A stretch of 64,000 nt of DNA from Mongoliibacter ruber (GCF_003003005.1 NZ_PVTR01000005.1:186001-250000); one strand, 5' to 3'; counted from the stretch's first letter, positions 9,328 through 18,360 are shown. Numbers and translations: made by a program. The notes: generated by a model not told the origin, from the sequence alone.

Positions 9328-10617
9328 ATGGCCGAAATAGCTAAGTTATCATACGGAGGAAAGGAATATGAACTTCCGATTGTTGAAGGTACTGAGAATG
9401 AAAAAGCAATTGACATTGGAAAACTGAGAGGACAATCAGGTCTGATCACGATTGATCCAGGCTTTAAAAACACAGGATCCACAACAAGCTCTATTACTTT
9501 TTTAGATGGAGAAACGGGAATTTTAAGATATCGAGGATACAGGATTGAAGATCTTGCAGAAAAGTCCACTTTCCTTGAAGTTGCTTTTTTATTGATCTAT
9601 GGACATCTTCCTACACAGGCTGAATACCAGAAGTTCACAAGAGATATCACTACTCACACGTTGGTACATGAAGACATCAAGAAAATTCTTGACGGCTTCC
9701 CATCCAATTCGCACCCTATGGGCGTATTGTCATCTTTGATCTGCTCTCTTACTGCATTCTATCCTGAGTCACTTGATCCTACCCGCAACGAAGACGCGGT
9801 TAATTTGAGCATCATCAGGTTATTGGCAAAAATGCCAACATTTGCAGCCTGGGCATACAAAAATGAAGTAGGGCACCCCGTAAACTACCCTGACAATAGT
9901 TTAGACTATTGCTCAAACTTCTTAAAAATGATGTTTGCCCTACCAGCCGAAAGATATGACGCTGACCCAGTAGTGGCCAAGGCTTTGGATCAATTGCTGA
10001 TTTTGCATGCTGATCATGAACAAAATTGCTCTACTTCTACAGTAAGGGTAGTAGGTTCTTCTCAAGCAAGTATCTATGCTTCCATCTCTGCTGGTATCAA
10101 TGCCCTATGGGGACCACTTCATGGAGGTGCAAACCAAGCTGTGATTGAGATGCTAGAAGCTATAAAAGCCGATGGTGGTGATACTAAGAAATTCCTTAAT
10201 AAAGCCAAAGACAAAGATGATCCTTTCAGATTGATGGGATTTGGACACAGGGTTTACAAAAACTTTGATCCAAGAGCTAAAATCATCAAAAAGGCAGCGG
10301 ATGACGTATTGGCTAAATTAGGTGTAAATGACCCAGTATTGGAAATTGCCAAAGAATTGGAACATGCAGCCTTAAATGACCAATACTTCGTTGATAGAAA
10401 ATTATATCCAAACGTAGATTTCTACTCAGGTATTATCTACAGAGCTTTAGGTATTCCAACTGATATGTTTACCGTTCTATTCGCAATGGGTAGACTTCCA
10501 GGTTGGATAGCACAGTGGAAAGAAATGAGAGAAAACGGAGAGCCAATCGGTAGACCTCGTCAGGTATATACTGGAGAGACCGAAAGAGACTACGTTTCTA
10601 TGAATAAAAGAGGTTAA
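9328..10617 (+). CDS. gltA: Citrate synthase
   Basis: 429 residues, type II (hexameric-type) length. The catalytic triad aligns as His265 (GPLHGGANQ), His307 (GFGHRVYKNFDPR) and Asp364 (DFYSG). The enzyme condenses acetyl-CoA with oxaloacetate at the entry of the TCA cycle. It is a single-gene unit with its own terminator and a long AT-rich leader. Confidence 0.97.
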   Translation: MAEIAKLSYGGKEYELPIVEGTENEKAIDIGKLRGQSGLITIDPGFKNTGSTTSSITFLDGETGILRYRGYRIEDLAEKSTFLEVAFLLIYGHLPTQAEYQKFTRDITTHTLVHEDIKKILDGFPSNSHPMGVLSSLICSLTAFYPESLDPTRNEDAVNLSIIRLLAKMPTFAAWAYKNEVGHPVNYPDNSLDYCSNFLKMMFALPAERYDADPVVAKALDQLLILHADHEQNCSTSTVRVVGSSQASIYASISAGINALWGPLHGGANQAVIEMLEAIKADGGDTKKFLNKAKDKDDPFRLMGFGHRVYKNFDPRAKIIKKAADDVLAKLGVNDPVLEIAKELEHAALNDQYFVDRKLYPNVDFYSGIIYRALGIPTDMFTVLFAMGRLPGWIAQWKEMRENGEPIGRPRQVYTGETERDYVSMNKRG

Positions 10618-10642
10618 TCCTCAATTATGCCACAAAACTACA

Positions 10643-10671
10643 AGCCTCTGAGAATCTCAGGGGCTTTTTTT
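10643..10671 (+). terminator. Terminator of gltA
   Basis: AGCCTCTGA / TCAGGGGCT stem (one G-T pair) followed by T7. Confidence 0.88.
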
Positions 10672-10762
10672 GTGCTATCAATTTATTTTCCTCCACTCAA
10701 ATAATCAGGAGTCCAATCCTGAAATTTTCGATCCACAAGTCATCCCATAAATATACTTTCTT

Positions 10763-10770
10763 TATATTTG
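10763..10770 (+). promoter_or_regulatory. Putative -7 box for the acyl-CoA-binding protein gene
   Basis: TATATTTG is a full match to TAnnTTTG, 30 nt before the ATG. No clear -33 element. Confidence 0.5.
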
Positions 10771-10799
10771 GAAACTCAAAATTTAAAACGAGTTTACCT

Positions 10800-11060
10800 A
10801 TGAAAGCAAATACCTTAGAAGAAGCTGTAGCCCTTACAAAAAAATTCACATCCAAGCCTAGCAATGATGAGCTATTGAAAATTTACAGCCACTACAAACA
10901 AGCGACTGTCGGCGACAACGAAGAAGAAAGACCTACTGGATTTGATTTCGTCGCTGCAGCCAAATACAATGCCTGGCTATCCTTAAAAGGAAAAACCAAA
11001 GAAGAAGCTGAATCTGAATACATTGATTTGGTAAATAAGCTTTCAGAAAAATACATCTGA
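10800..11060 (+). CDS. Acyl-CoA-binding protein (ACBP)
   Basis: 86 residues, the exact size of the four-helix ACBP family. The hallmark IYSHYKQATVGD is at about residues 29-40, and KYNAWLSLKGKTKEEAESEYI follows. Tyr and Lys residues in these stretches bind the acyl-CoA phosphate. It buffers and transports long-chain acyl-CoA in the cytosol. The family is mainly eukaryotic but is found in Bacteroidota. It stands alone with its own promoter. Confidence 0.93.
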   Translation: MKANTLEEAVALTKKFTSKPSNDELLKIYSHYKQATVGDNEEERPTGFDFVAAAKYNAWLSLKGKTKEEAESEYIDLVNKLSEKYI

Positions 11061-11124
11061 CAAAATAATTTTCTTTGTATCGGGTTATTTTCTACAAAAT
11101 ATTCTAAATACTTTGTGATTTATA

Positions 11125-11155
11125 TTGGTATTCAAAATTATTTATCTTACTTTTG
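11125..11155 (+). promoter_or_regulatory. Promoter of the DEAD-box helicase gene
   Basis: A -33 TTG (11125-11127) and a perfect -7 box TACTTTTG (11148-11155) are separated by 20 nt, matching Bacteroidota promoter geometry. Transcription would start near 11160, giving a leader of about 100 nt. Confidence 0.65.
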
Positions 11156-11191
11156 TACCCGAATTAATTAAGAACATTTTTCACACCGTGG

Positions 11192-11256
11192 GTTTCCTTA
11201 CTGTCGCTTGAATTGGGATACTTCTAGGAAATCATGGTTTGAAGAAGTAAGGAAAC
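11192..11256 (+). promoter_or_regulatory. Leader hairpin that can sequester the helicase RBS
   Basis: GTTTCCTTACT (11192-11202) is the exact reverse complement of AGTAAGGAAAC (11246-11256). The second copy contains the AAGGAA Shine-Dalgarno sequence lying 8-9 nt before the ATG at 11262. Pairing would hide the ribosome binding site. A two-codon upstream ORF (ATG GTT TGA, 11234-11242) lies in the loop. Confidence 0.55.
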
Positions 11257-11261
11257 ATTTC

Positions 11262-13034
11262 ATGGAAAAAGAATTAACATTCTCAGACCTTGGGATTTCA
11301 AGCGAAATCTTAAGGGCAGTGGAGGAAATGGGCTATACCCAACCTTCAACTATTCAATCACAATCTATTCCTTTTATGCTGGAAGGCAAGGATGTCATCG
11401 GACAGGCACAGACTGGAACCGGTAAGACAGCTGCCTTTGGTATTCCAATCATCGACAACGTAGACCCAGACATCAACAAGCCACAAGCCTTGATTCTTTG
11501 TCCTACTAGAGAATTGGCTGTACAGGTAGAAGGTGAAATTGTAAAATTGTCAAAATTTAAAAGAGGCATATCCTCCACTTGTATTTATGGTGGTGAAGCG
11601 ATAGATCGTCAGATCAGAAGCTTGAAAAAAGGTGTGCAAATCGTAGTGGGAACTCCTGGAAGGATCATGGATCACATGGACAGGGGCACACTCAAATTGG
11701 ACCTTGTTCGTATCATCGTATTAGATGAGGCAGACGAAATGCTTGACATGGGTTTCAGAGAGGATATTGAAAACATCCTTAGCGATTGTCCAGAAGAAAG
11801 ACAAACTGTTTTCTTCTCAGCGACAATGCCAAAACCAATATTAGACCTGACCAAAAAATTCCAGGATAATCCTGAAATTGTAAGGGTACTAAGAAAAGAA
11901 CTTACTGTCGAAAACATCACTCAGGAGTATTACGAAGTAAAACCTTCTTTGAAAATGGAATTGATGAGTAGGTTGATGAACATCAATCAATACACATTAA
12001 GCGTTGTTTTCTGTAATACCAAAAGGGTAACTGATGAGGTAACTGAAGAATTAGTAGCCAGAGGCATCAGTGCTGAGGCACTTCACGGTGACCTGTCACA
12101 AGCTCAGCGTACCAAAGTAATGAACAAGTTCCGTAAAGGACATGTATCTGTATTGGTAGCAACAGATGTTGCCGCTAGAGGTATTGATGTGGATAATGTA
12201 GAGGCAGTATTTAATTTTGACCTTCCATTAGACGAAGAAAATTACGTACATAGAATCGGAAGAACAGGTAGAGCTGGGAAATCAGGAACCGCTATCAACT
12301 TTATCACTGGCAGAAAAGATATGTTCAGGGTGAGAGATATAGAGAAGTTCATCAAAACCAGCATCAACAAAATGTCTCCTCCTTCAGTAGCTGATTTGAT
12401 TGACCTCAAAAAGCAACAGTTGGTAAAAGACGTAAATAGATTCTTAAGCAAAGAAGAGGACAATAGTTTCTATGAAGAAACAATCGGTCAAATGCTTGCG
12501 GAAGGACTTACTATGGAACAAGTAGTACTGGGACTTACCAAAATGCAATTGGCAGATGCAGTTTCCGAAATGCAGGATCAAAACTTCGATCTAGATCTCA
12601 GCAGAGATAGAGACAGAGGTGGAAGAGAAAGAGATAGAGGCAGCCGTTTTGAAAGAGGCGGAAGAGACCGAGATAGAGGTGGCCGTTCTGAAAGAAGTGG
12701 TAGAGGTGAAAGAAGCGAGAGAGGTGAAAGAAGTAGTGATAGAGGAGAAAGAGGCGATAGAAAAAGATCCACTCGTGAAAAAGGAGTAAGAGAGCCTGGA
12801 ATGGCTAGACTTTTTCTTAACCTTGGAAAAAAAGATAGAATTCGTCCTAACGATATCGTAGGTGCTATTGCCGGAGAAACTGGAGTACCTGGAAAAAACA
12901 TCGGCGGAATCGACATTTTCGACAACTTCTCCTTCGTAGATGTTCCTCAAAAAGATGCAGATCACGTAATCAGCGTCATGAAGAACAATACAATCAAAGG
13001 AAAATCTGTCAATATGGAGATCTCCAAAGCCTAA
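11262..13034 (+). CDS. DEAD-box ATP-dependent RNA helicase with DbpA-type RNA-binding tail
   Basis: 590 residues from ATG 11262, which has an AAGGAA ribosome binding site; an in-frame TTG at 11208 lies inside the leader hairpin and is less likely. Motif I is AQTGTGKT (49-56), DEAD is at 155-158, SAT at 186-188, and HRIGRTGR at 330-337. The C-terminus has a low-complexity Arg/Gly/Asp/Ser region (about 446-510; GERSERGERSSDRGERG-like repeats) and then a DbpA/CsdA-type RNA-binding domain (about 515-588). Such helicases act in ribosome assembly and cold adaptation. The regulated leader fits that role. Confidence 0.95.
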   Translation: MEKELTFSDLGISSEILRAVEEMGYTQPSTIQSQSIPFMLEGKDVIGQAQTGTGKTAAFGIPIIDNVDPDINKPQALILCPTRELAVQVEGEIVKLSKFKRGISSTCIYGGEAIDRQIRSLKKGVQIVVGTPGRIMDHMDRGTLKLDLVRIIVLDEADEMLDMGFREDIENILSDCPEERQTVFFSATMPKPILDLTKKFQDNPEIVRVLRKELTVENITQEYYEVKPSLKMELMSRLMNINQYTLSVVFCNTKRVTDEVTEELVARGISAEALHGDLSQAQRTKVMNKFRKGHVSVLVATDVAARGIDVDNVEAVFNFDLPLDEENYVHRIGRTGRAGKSGTAINFITGRKDMFRVRDIEKFIKTSINKMSPPSVADLIDLKKQQLVKDVNRFLSKEEDNSFYEETIGQMLAEGLTMEQVVLGLTKMQLADAVSEMQDQNFDLDLSRDRDRGGRERDRGSRFERGGRDRDRGGRSERSGRGERSERGERSSDRGERGDRKRSTREKGVREPGMARLFLNLGKKDRIRPNDIVGAIAGETGVPGKNIGGIDIFDNFSFVDVPQKDADHVISVMKNNTIKGKSVNMEISKA

Positions 13035-13070
13035 AATTCATTAGATTATAAAGGTTAGTGGTTTTTGAAA

Positions 13071-13101
13071 AGCGTAGTCCCTCAGGGATTACGCTTTTTT
13101 T
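13071..13101 (+). terminator. Terminator of the helicase gene
   Basis: AGCGTAGTCCC-TCA-GGGATTACGCT stem with one mismatch, then T7. Confidence 0.87.
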
Positions 13102-13154
13102 AGCTTCACCACCTTTCAAAAAACTGAGAGTCTTATGACTTAAATCATTTTTGT

Positions 13155-13162
13155 TAACTTTG
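13155..13162 (+). promoter_or_regulatory. Putative -7 box for rsmE
   Basis: TAACTTTG matches TAnnTTTG and lies 32 nt before the ATG. Confidence 0.45.
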
Positions 13163-13194
13163 ATATGTGCTATTTTTAAGGAAACGAAAATACT

Positions 13195-13911
13195 ATGCAG
13201 CTTTTCTTTCACCAAAACATACAAGATTCCACATTCCACTTGGATATGGAAGAATCTAAACATCTGATTAAGGTCTTACGAAAACAACAAGGAGACCGTG
13301 TAAATTTCACTGATGGCAAAGGCTGTCTTTTTGAATGTACTATCATTGACCCTAATCCAAGGAAGGCAAGCATTCAGATCGACCAGAGACTCTACACACC
13401 GGATGATGATTTCTATATCCACCTTGCCATCAGCCCGACCAAAAATTCTGAACGAATGGAGTGGATGGTGGAAAAACTTACAGAAATAGGAGTACATGAG
13501 ATAACTTTTATGGAATCTGAATATTCTGAACGCAGCAAACTCAAGTTGGACAGGCTGGAGAAAAAGATCATTGCAGCATGTAAACAAAGTCTCAAAACTA
13601 GAGTTCCAAAATTGAACCCTGTCACTCCAATGGTGGATTTGGTTCAGGATAAGAAGTTTGACGATTACCAGCGTTTTATCGCTTATGTAGATAAAGAAAA
13701 TGATCAACACCTCTTCGAGAAAATAGAAAAAGACAGGGCTTACCTGATTTTGATAGGCCCTGAAGGAGACTTTTCGCAGCAGGAGCTTCAATTGGCATTT
13801 GATCACCTATTCCACCCATGCTCACTTGGGAAAAGCAGACTACGATCCGAGACCGCAGGAGTGGCAGCTGTACACACTATTCAATTGGTTAATAACTTAC
13901 AAAACTTATGA
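13195..13911 (+). CDS. rsmE: RsmE, 16S rRNA (uracil1498-N3)-methyltransferase
   Basis: 238 residues. The N-terminal PUA-like domain (residues ~1-70, HLIKVLRKQQGDRVNFTDG) is followed by a SPOUT methyltransferase domain. The SAM-binding knot has the family signatures LILIGPEGDFSQQELQ and LGKSRLRSETAGVAAVHTI near the C-terminus. It methylates U1498 of 16S rRNA. Its last 4 nt overlap the next gene. Confidence 0.95.
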   Translation: MQLFFHQNIQDSTFHLDMEESKHLIKVLRKQQGDRVNFTDGKGCLFECTIIDPNPRKASIQIDQRLYTPDDDFYIHLAISPTKNSERMEWMVEKLTEIGVHEITFMESEYSERSKLKLDRLEKKIIAACKQSLKTRVPKLNPVTPMVDLVQDKKFDDYQRFIAYVDKENDQHLFEKIEKDRAYLILIGPEGDFSQQELQLAFDHLFHPCSLGKSRLRSETAGVAAVHTIQLVNNLQNL

Positions 13912-14393
13912 AAAAACTAGGAGTCATTCTTTTATCCTCAATTTTGATTTACTCATGTCAACCACAGGAAAACACAACAGCTGTAGGCCCAGAAGGTTGG
14001 CTGGAAGGCAACACTGAAGAAAAACTCGATGAAGTAGCCCATCAGTTGGGTGGATTCAGTAGGACTATGGTAGAAGTATCTTACAGGTACTCCGAATTGT
14101 ACTGGGCTGGCATGGATGAAAACTGGGGATATGCTGACCATCAGGTAGAGCACATCATAGAAGCAATGGAAGATGGGCTAAAAAGAAGGCCCGTAAGAGC
14201 TGAATCTTCAAAAACTTTTATGGAAGAGACCCTGCCTATGATGGAAGAAATCATCAAAAAAGAAAATAAGGAAGAATTCATAAAGGGTTTTCAAATGTTT
14301 ACTTCGGCTTGTAATGCTTGTCATGCAAAAGAAGGCGAGTCTTTCATTATGATTCAAACGCCAGAGAACCGAACTTCTCCAGTCAGATTCTGA
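13908..14393 (+). CDS. Haem-binding lipoprotein, cytochrome c'-like
   Basis: 161 residues. A lipobox LIYSC places the lipidated cysteine at residue 17, so the mature protein is membrane-anchored. A single haem c motif CNACH lies near the C-terminus (about residue 142-146), after long helical segments; this is the layout of four-helix cytochrome c'. There is no clear second haem ligand, and the partner is unknown. The ATG overlaps the rsmE stop by 4 nt, so it may be co-translated, although the two functions are unrelated. Confidence 0.75.
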   Translation: MKKLGVILLSSILIYSCQPQENTTAVGPEGWLEGNTEEKLDEVAHQLGGFSRTMVEVSYRYSELYWAGMDENWGYADHQVEHIIEAMEDGLKRRPVRAESSKTFMEETLPMMEEIIKKENKEEFIKGFQMFTSACNACHAKEGESFIMIQTPENRTSPVRF

Positions 14394-14409
14394 AAAAAAT
14401 AACTTTGAG

Positions 14410-14440
14410 TGCTTCATTTGGAAAAGTGAAGCATTTATTT
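14410..14440 (+). terminator. Terminator after the haem lipoprotein gene
   Basis: TGCTTCA (14410-14416) / TGAAGCA (14427-14433), followed by a T-rich tail. Confidence 0.7.
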
Positions 14441-14450
14441 TTATAGCTCA

Positions 14451-14458
14451 TATTTTTG
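14451..14458 (+). promoter_or_regulatory. Putative -7 box for the esterase gene
   Basis: TATTTTTG matches TAnnTTTG, directly after a terminator and 22 nt before the ATG. Confidence 0.45.
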
Positions 14459-14479
14459 TAAAACAATTGAATCTCCCGG

Positions 14480-15628
14480 ATGGAAAGTGAAGAAAAGACA
14501 GTAGTGGAAGAAGATAAATCAGAAAAAGAGTCAACAGACAATTTAAGCATCCTACTCACGACAGATGAGGACGATGACAGACCCGTATATTTAGCTGGAA
14601 ATTTCAACGACTGGGTAACGCAGGACAGGCGGTTTCAACTGTTGAAAGAAGAAGAAGGGATCTACCGCTTTAGTTTCCCTAAAGATTTTGACTTCCCTGA
14701 ACAATTGGTATACAAATTCACCAAAGGTGATTGGTCCGAAGTAGAAATAGACAGGTACGGAAACAAAACACTAAACAGGTTTTCTGATCTTAAATCAGGC
14801 ATTCAGGAAGAGCATGTACCAAAGTGGAGAAAAAACTGGCTACCCTATAGACCCAGCCAATTGCCAAAAGTGCATCTGATTTCAGAAGAATTTGAAATCC
14901 CTCAACTGAACAAGACCCGAAAAATCTGGGCGCTTTTGCCACATGATTACGAAACCTCAGATGAGCAATACCCTGTTCTTTATCTTCAAGATGCCCAAAA
15001 CCTCTTCAATGAAAATGCTCCCTATGGTAATTGGCAGATAGACAAAAAACTGGCTGTAATGTCAGACTACGGTATCGGGAAAATCATCATCATAGCCATT
15101 GAACACGGAGAAAAAGAAAGGGTCTTGGAGTATAACTTTGGAAAAACACTCTTGGGACAAGGTCAAGGCAAAAAGTATATCAGGTTTGTCACTGACACTT
15201 TGAAACCTTTTGTGGACAAAAATTTCCGAACCAAACCAGAGCGGGAATTTACCGGCATAGGTGGAAGCTCTATGGGAGGCCTGGTCAGTATTTTCTCAGG
15301 ATTGATATACCCCGAGGTATATGGAAAATTGATGATCTTCTCCCCTTCCCTATGGGTGATTCCCAAAATAAAATTCTCCTTTTTGGATTTTTTCGAACCG
15401 ATGGAAACCAAAATCTACCTCTACGCTGGGGGTGATGAAAGTGAAACCATGGTAAAACACACCAAGAAGTTTAAAAAAAGGCTCCTCAAAAGAGAGCGTA
15501 TCAGAGAGAAAATGAAAGTAAAACTCAGTATCAATGAGGAAGGAAAACACAGCGAAACCTATTGGTCAGATGAATTTCCCAAAGCAATAGAATGGCTCTT
15601 TTTTTCAGACAAAGAGGGTGATATTTAA
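14480..15628 (+). CDS. Putative esterase (Esterase D/IroE-like) with AMPK/CBM48-like N-terminal domain
   Basis: 382 residues with no signal peptide and an acidic N-terminus. Residues ~30-115 resemble a glycogen-binding E-set domain (VYLAGNFNDW ... YRFSFP ... YKFTKGDW). Residues ~150-375 are an alpha/beta hydrolase of the esterase D type: nucleophile elbow GGSSMGG (Ser about 265), with ALLPHDYE, PVLYLQDAQNLF and a late His (GKHSETYW). Enzymes of this type cleave esters of sugars, siderophores or thioesters. The substrate is not deducible. It heads a small cluster with the M17 peptidase and the ATP-grasp gene. Confidence 0.8.
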   Translation: MESEEKTVVEEDKSEKESTDNLSILLTTDEDDDRPVYLAGNFNDWVTQDRRFQLLKEEEGIYRFSFPKDFDFPEQLVYKFTKGDWSEVEIDRYGNKTLNRFSDLKSGIQEEHVPKWRKNWLPYRPSQLPKVHLISEEFEIPQLNKTRKIWALLPHDYETSDEQYPVLYLQDAQNLFNENAPYGNWQIDKKLAVMSDYGIGKIIIIAIEHGEKERVLEYNFGKTLLGQGQGKKYIRFVTDTLKPFVDKNFRTKPEREFTGIGGSSMGGLVSIFSGLIYPEVYGKLMIFSPSLWVIPKIKFSFLDFFEPMETKIYLYAGGDESETMVKHTKKFKKRLLKRERIREKMKVKLSINEEGKHSETYWSDEFPKAIEWLFFSDKEGDI

Positions 15629-15659
15629 CTCAATTTTTACCGATAAAACATAAAAAACA

Positions 15660-17084
15660 ATGAAAGTCTTAGTCAATCCTACGAAAAAAAAACTAACCGG
15701 GTTGGTCATCATACCCTTTAAGGAAACTGATGATTCCATCAAACTGCCTGCAGAAGTAGAGGCCAGAGACATCTCAACGAAGGTTTTTTCAGGCAAAAAG
15801 GACAGTACATTTTTATTTGAATCAGCAGAAAAGAAAACTATCTTTCTTTTATTGGGATTGGGGAAAGACCCTGAATACAAAACGATCAAGACGGCTTTCA
15901 GGAGGATTACGGCCAAGCAGGAAAGCCTTATTGACTCCGAAGCCCATATTTTTTTCAATGAAGAAATGGACAGTGCCTTTGTAGAAGCCGCAGTTTCAGG
16001 TTTTGTCTTAGGCACATACCGGTTGGCTCATTTCAAAACAGATGATAAAAAGGACTTTTCTGACCTAAAACTTTACATACATAGCAAACTCAACCAAGTA
16101 AGCAAAGATGTTGAAAAGGCTCAAAAAATAGCTATCGCCCAGCTTGAAACATTCAAACTGGTCGATTTGCCTCCAAATACTGCCACTCCAGAATACTTGG
16201 CCGATTGGGCCAAAAACAGTGGTAAACAATATGGATTTTCGGTAAAAGTGCTAGACCGAAAAAAGGCTCAAAAAGAAAAATTAGAAGCTTTTTTAGCGGT
16301 AAGCCAAGGATCCATAAGAGAGCCACAGTTTATCATCATGACCTACAAGCCTAAAAAAGCCAACAAACATATTGGATTGGTGGGTAAAGGAGTGACCTTT
16401 GATACAGGTGGTCTCAACATCAAAACGCAGGGCATGGTACACATGAAATGTGATATGGGTGGTGCAGCGGCGGTCTTAGGAGCTATGCAGCTTATCGCAG
16501 ACCTGAAGTTAGCTGTACAAGTCACAGCCATTGTGCCATGCGTAGAAAATGCTGTTGACAGCCATTCATTTCTCCCTTCAGATGTAATTGGAAGTTACAG
16601 TGGAAAGACCATAGAAATCATAGACACAGACGCAGAGGGCAGACTCATACTTGCAGATGGCCTGAGCTACTTGGTCAAAAATTTCAAACCAGATACCATC
16701 ATTGACTTTGCGACTTTGACGGGAAGCACAGTTGGCACATTCGGGTATGAGTGCGCTGCTTTGTTTACCAATGACCAAGAACTCTCCAAAAATCTACAAA
16801 ATGAAGGTCAAAAGATAGGAGAAAGAGTCTGGCAACTTCCCTTGTGGGAATGTTACAAATCCGAAATGGATAGCGAAATTGCTGACATCAAAAACTTCCA
16901 TGGCAAACCTTTCGCAGGAGCAATTACTGCCGCTAAATTTTTGGAGTTTTTTACAGAGAAACATCCCTCATGGGCGCATGTAGATATTGCAGGGACTGCA
17001 TTTGGTGATTCTGAATTTGCAAAAACCAAACATGGAACTGCTTTTGGTGTTCATTTATTGGTTAAATTACTGGAAAATCATTAA
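15660..17084 (+). CDS. pepA: M17 leucyl aminopeptidase family protein
   Basis: 474 residues, the usual M17 length. The metal and catalytic signatures are GKGVTFDTGGLNIK (about residues 243-256), CDMGGAAAVLGAM, and DTDAEGRLILADGLSY (about 321-336). These cytosolic, usually hexameric, two-metal enzymes remove N-terminal residues from peptides. The N-terminal ~160 residues are the variable M17 domain. It begins 31 nt after the esterase and ends 3 nt before the ATP-grasp gene, suggesting co-transcription. Confidence 0.93.
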   Translation: MKVLVNPTKKKLTGLVIIPFKETDDSIKLPAEVEARDISTKVFSGKKDSTFLFESAEKKTIFLLLGLGKDPEYKTIKTAFRRITAKQESLIDSEAHIFFNEEMDSAFVEAAVSGFVLGTYRLAHFKTDDKKDFSDLKLYIHSKLNQVSKDVEKAQKIAIAQLETFKLVDLPPNTATPEYLADWAKNSGKQYGFSVKVLDRKKAQKEKLEAFLAVSQGSIREPQFIIMTYKPKKANKHIGLVGKGVTFDTGGLNIKTQGMVHMKCDMGGAAAVLGAMQLIADLKLAVQVTAIVPCVENAVDSHSFLPSDVIGSYSGKTIEIIDTDAEGRLILADGLSYLVKNFKPDTIIDFATLTGSTVGTFGYECAALFTNDQELSKNLQNEGQKIGERVWQLPLWECYKSEMDSEIADIKNFHGKPFAGAITAAKFLEFFTEKHPSWAHVDIAGTAFGDSEFAKTKHGTAFGVHLLVKLLENH

Positions 17085-17087
17085 ACC

Positions 17088-18305
17088 ATGAATCATAAAT
17101 CAAAAACCTTTTTATGCATTTCCAACTTTTTCAAAGGAGCCGCATTCCTGATTGCGCTCAAAAAAGCGGGGAATAAAGTTTTTTTAATCACTACTGAAAA
17201 ACTCAAAGATAGTGCTTGGCCCCATGACCATATAGATGAGATATTTTATATGCCTGGTCAAGACTTGGACTGGGACCTGGAAAAGTTACTTTTCGGAGTT
17301 GCAGGTATCATGAAAGCCAATAAAATTGACGCCATCATCGCACTTGATGACTATGACGTCGAAAAAGCAACTTACCTCAGAGAGAACCTGCGCATACCAG
17401 GCATGGGTCAGACTACAGGTAGGTTTTTTCGGGACAAACTAGCCATGCGTATGCGTGCAAAATATGCAGGCGTGCTTGTGCCTGACTTTTCTGCCCTGTT
17501 CAACGATGAAGAAATCAATCATTTTGCCGATACCGTCCCCGCTCCTTGGGTACTCAAACCTAGGTCAGAAGCTTCTGCAAATGGCATCATAAAGGTGCAT
17601 ACCAAAGATGAACTTTGGCAAAATATCCACGAACTCGGTGATAACCGCGTCAGGTATTTGGTGGAAAAATTCGAACCCGGAGATGTGTATCATGCTGACA
17701 GTTTGAACATTGACGGAAAGCCGATAGCCTGTATCGTCTCTCAATACTTGGCTACCCCTATGGAAATATCGCTTGGGGGTGGAATATTTCGCAGTGCCAA
17801 TATCACTTATGGTTCAGATGATGACAAAGCTATCAAAGAGGCCAACAAAGAGGTATTGAAAGCATTTGGAATGAAGAGCGGTGCAGCCCATACTGAATTT
17901 ATAAAAGGAAAAAAAGACGGGAAAATATATTTTCTCGAAACCTCCTCTCGGGTAGGTGGAGCACACCTTGCAGAAATGGTAGAGGCAGCTTCCGGCATCA
18001 ACATGTGGACAGAATGGGCCAATATTGAAGATGCAAAAGTAAAAGATATTAAATACAAACTCCCCAAAGTCCAAAAAGGCTATGCAGGCATCGTGCTTAC
18101 CCTTTCTAAATACCAACATCCAGACCTCTCCTCATTCAATGACCCTGAAGTCTGTTTCAAAGTGCCACTCGATTACCATGCGGGATTGATTGTCAAATCC
18201 AAGAAGCACGAAAAAGTACGCGAGCTTTTGGACGATTATGCAGAAAGGTTGTCGAGTGGTTTTTCTACAAGTGCAGCCCAGGAAAAAATCAAAAAGTTTC
18301 ATTAA
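17088..18305 (+). CDS. ATP-grasp enzyme, carbamoyl-phosphate-synthase-like
   Basis: 405 residues. It has an N-terminal Rossmann-like preATP-grasp domain (residues ~1-110, DAIIALDDYDVEKAT) and an ATP-grasp domain (~115-320; WVLKPRSEASANGI, VRYLVEKFEPGDVYHADS, and the Mg-binding GKIYFLETSSRVGGAHLAEM). The family joins a carboxylate to an amine or thiol using ATP. The substrate is unknown. It directly follows an aminopeptidase with a 3-nt gap, so a peptide-like or amino acid substrate is possible. Confidence 0.82.
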   Translation: MNHKSKTFLCISNFFKGAAFLIALKKAGNKVFLITTEKLKDSAWPHDHIDEIFYMPGQDLDWDLEKLLFGVAGIMKANKIDAIIALDDYDVEKATYLRENLRIPGMGQTTGRFFRDKLAMRMRAKYAGVLVPDFSALFNDEEINHFADTVPAPWVLKPRSEASANGIIKVHTKDELWQNIHELGDNRVRYLVEKFEPGDVYHADSLNIDGKPIACIVSQYLATPMEISLGGGIFRSANITYGSDDDKAIKEANKEVLKAFGMKSGAAHTEFIKGKKDGKIYFLETSSRVGGAHLAEMVEAASGINMWTEWANIEDAKVKDIKYKLPKVQKGYAGIVLTLSKYQHPDLSSFNDPEVCFKVPLDYHAGLIVKSKKHEKVRELLDDYAERLSSGFSTSAAQEKIKKFH

Positions 18306-18360
18306 AAAGAACCTCATTTAAAACTTAAACACTAGGTTTTGCAACAATAAGTGGTTTCAG

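Noticed and set aside
11208-11261. TTG start for the DEAD-box helicase
   Set aside because: The ATG at 11262 has a good ribosome binding site and fits the family N-terminus.
12578-12965. Minus-strand ORFs rich in Leu/Ser/Pro or Ser/Thr
   Set aside because: They are antisense shadows of the Arg/Gly/Ser-rich tail of the DEAD-box helicase.
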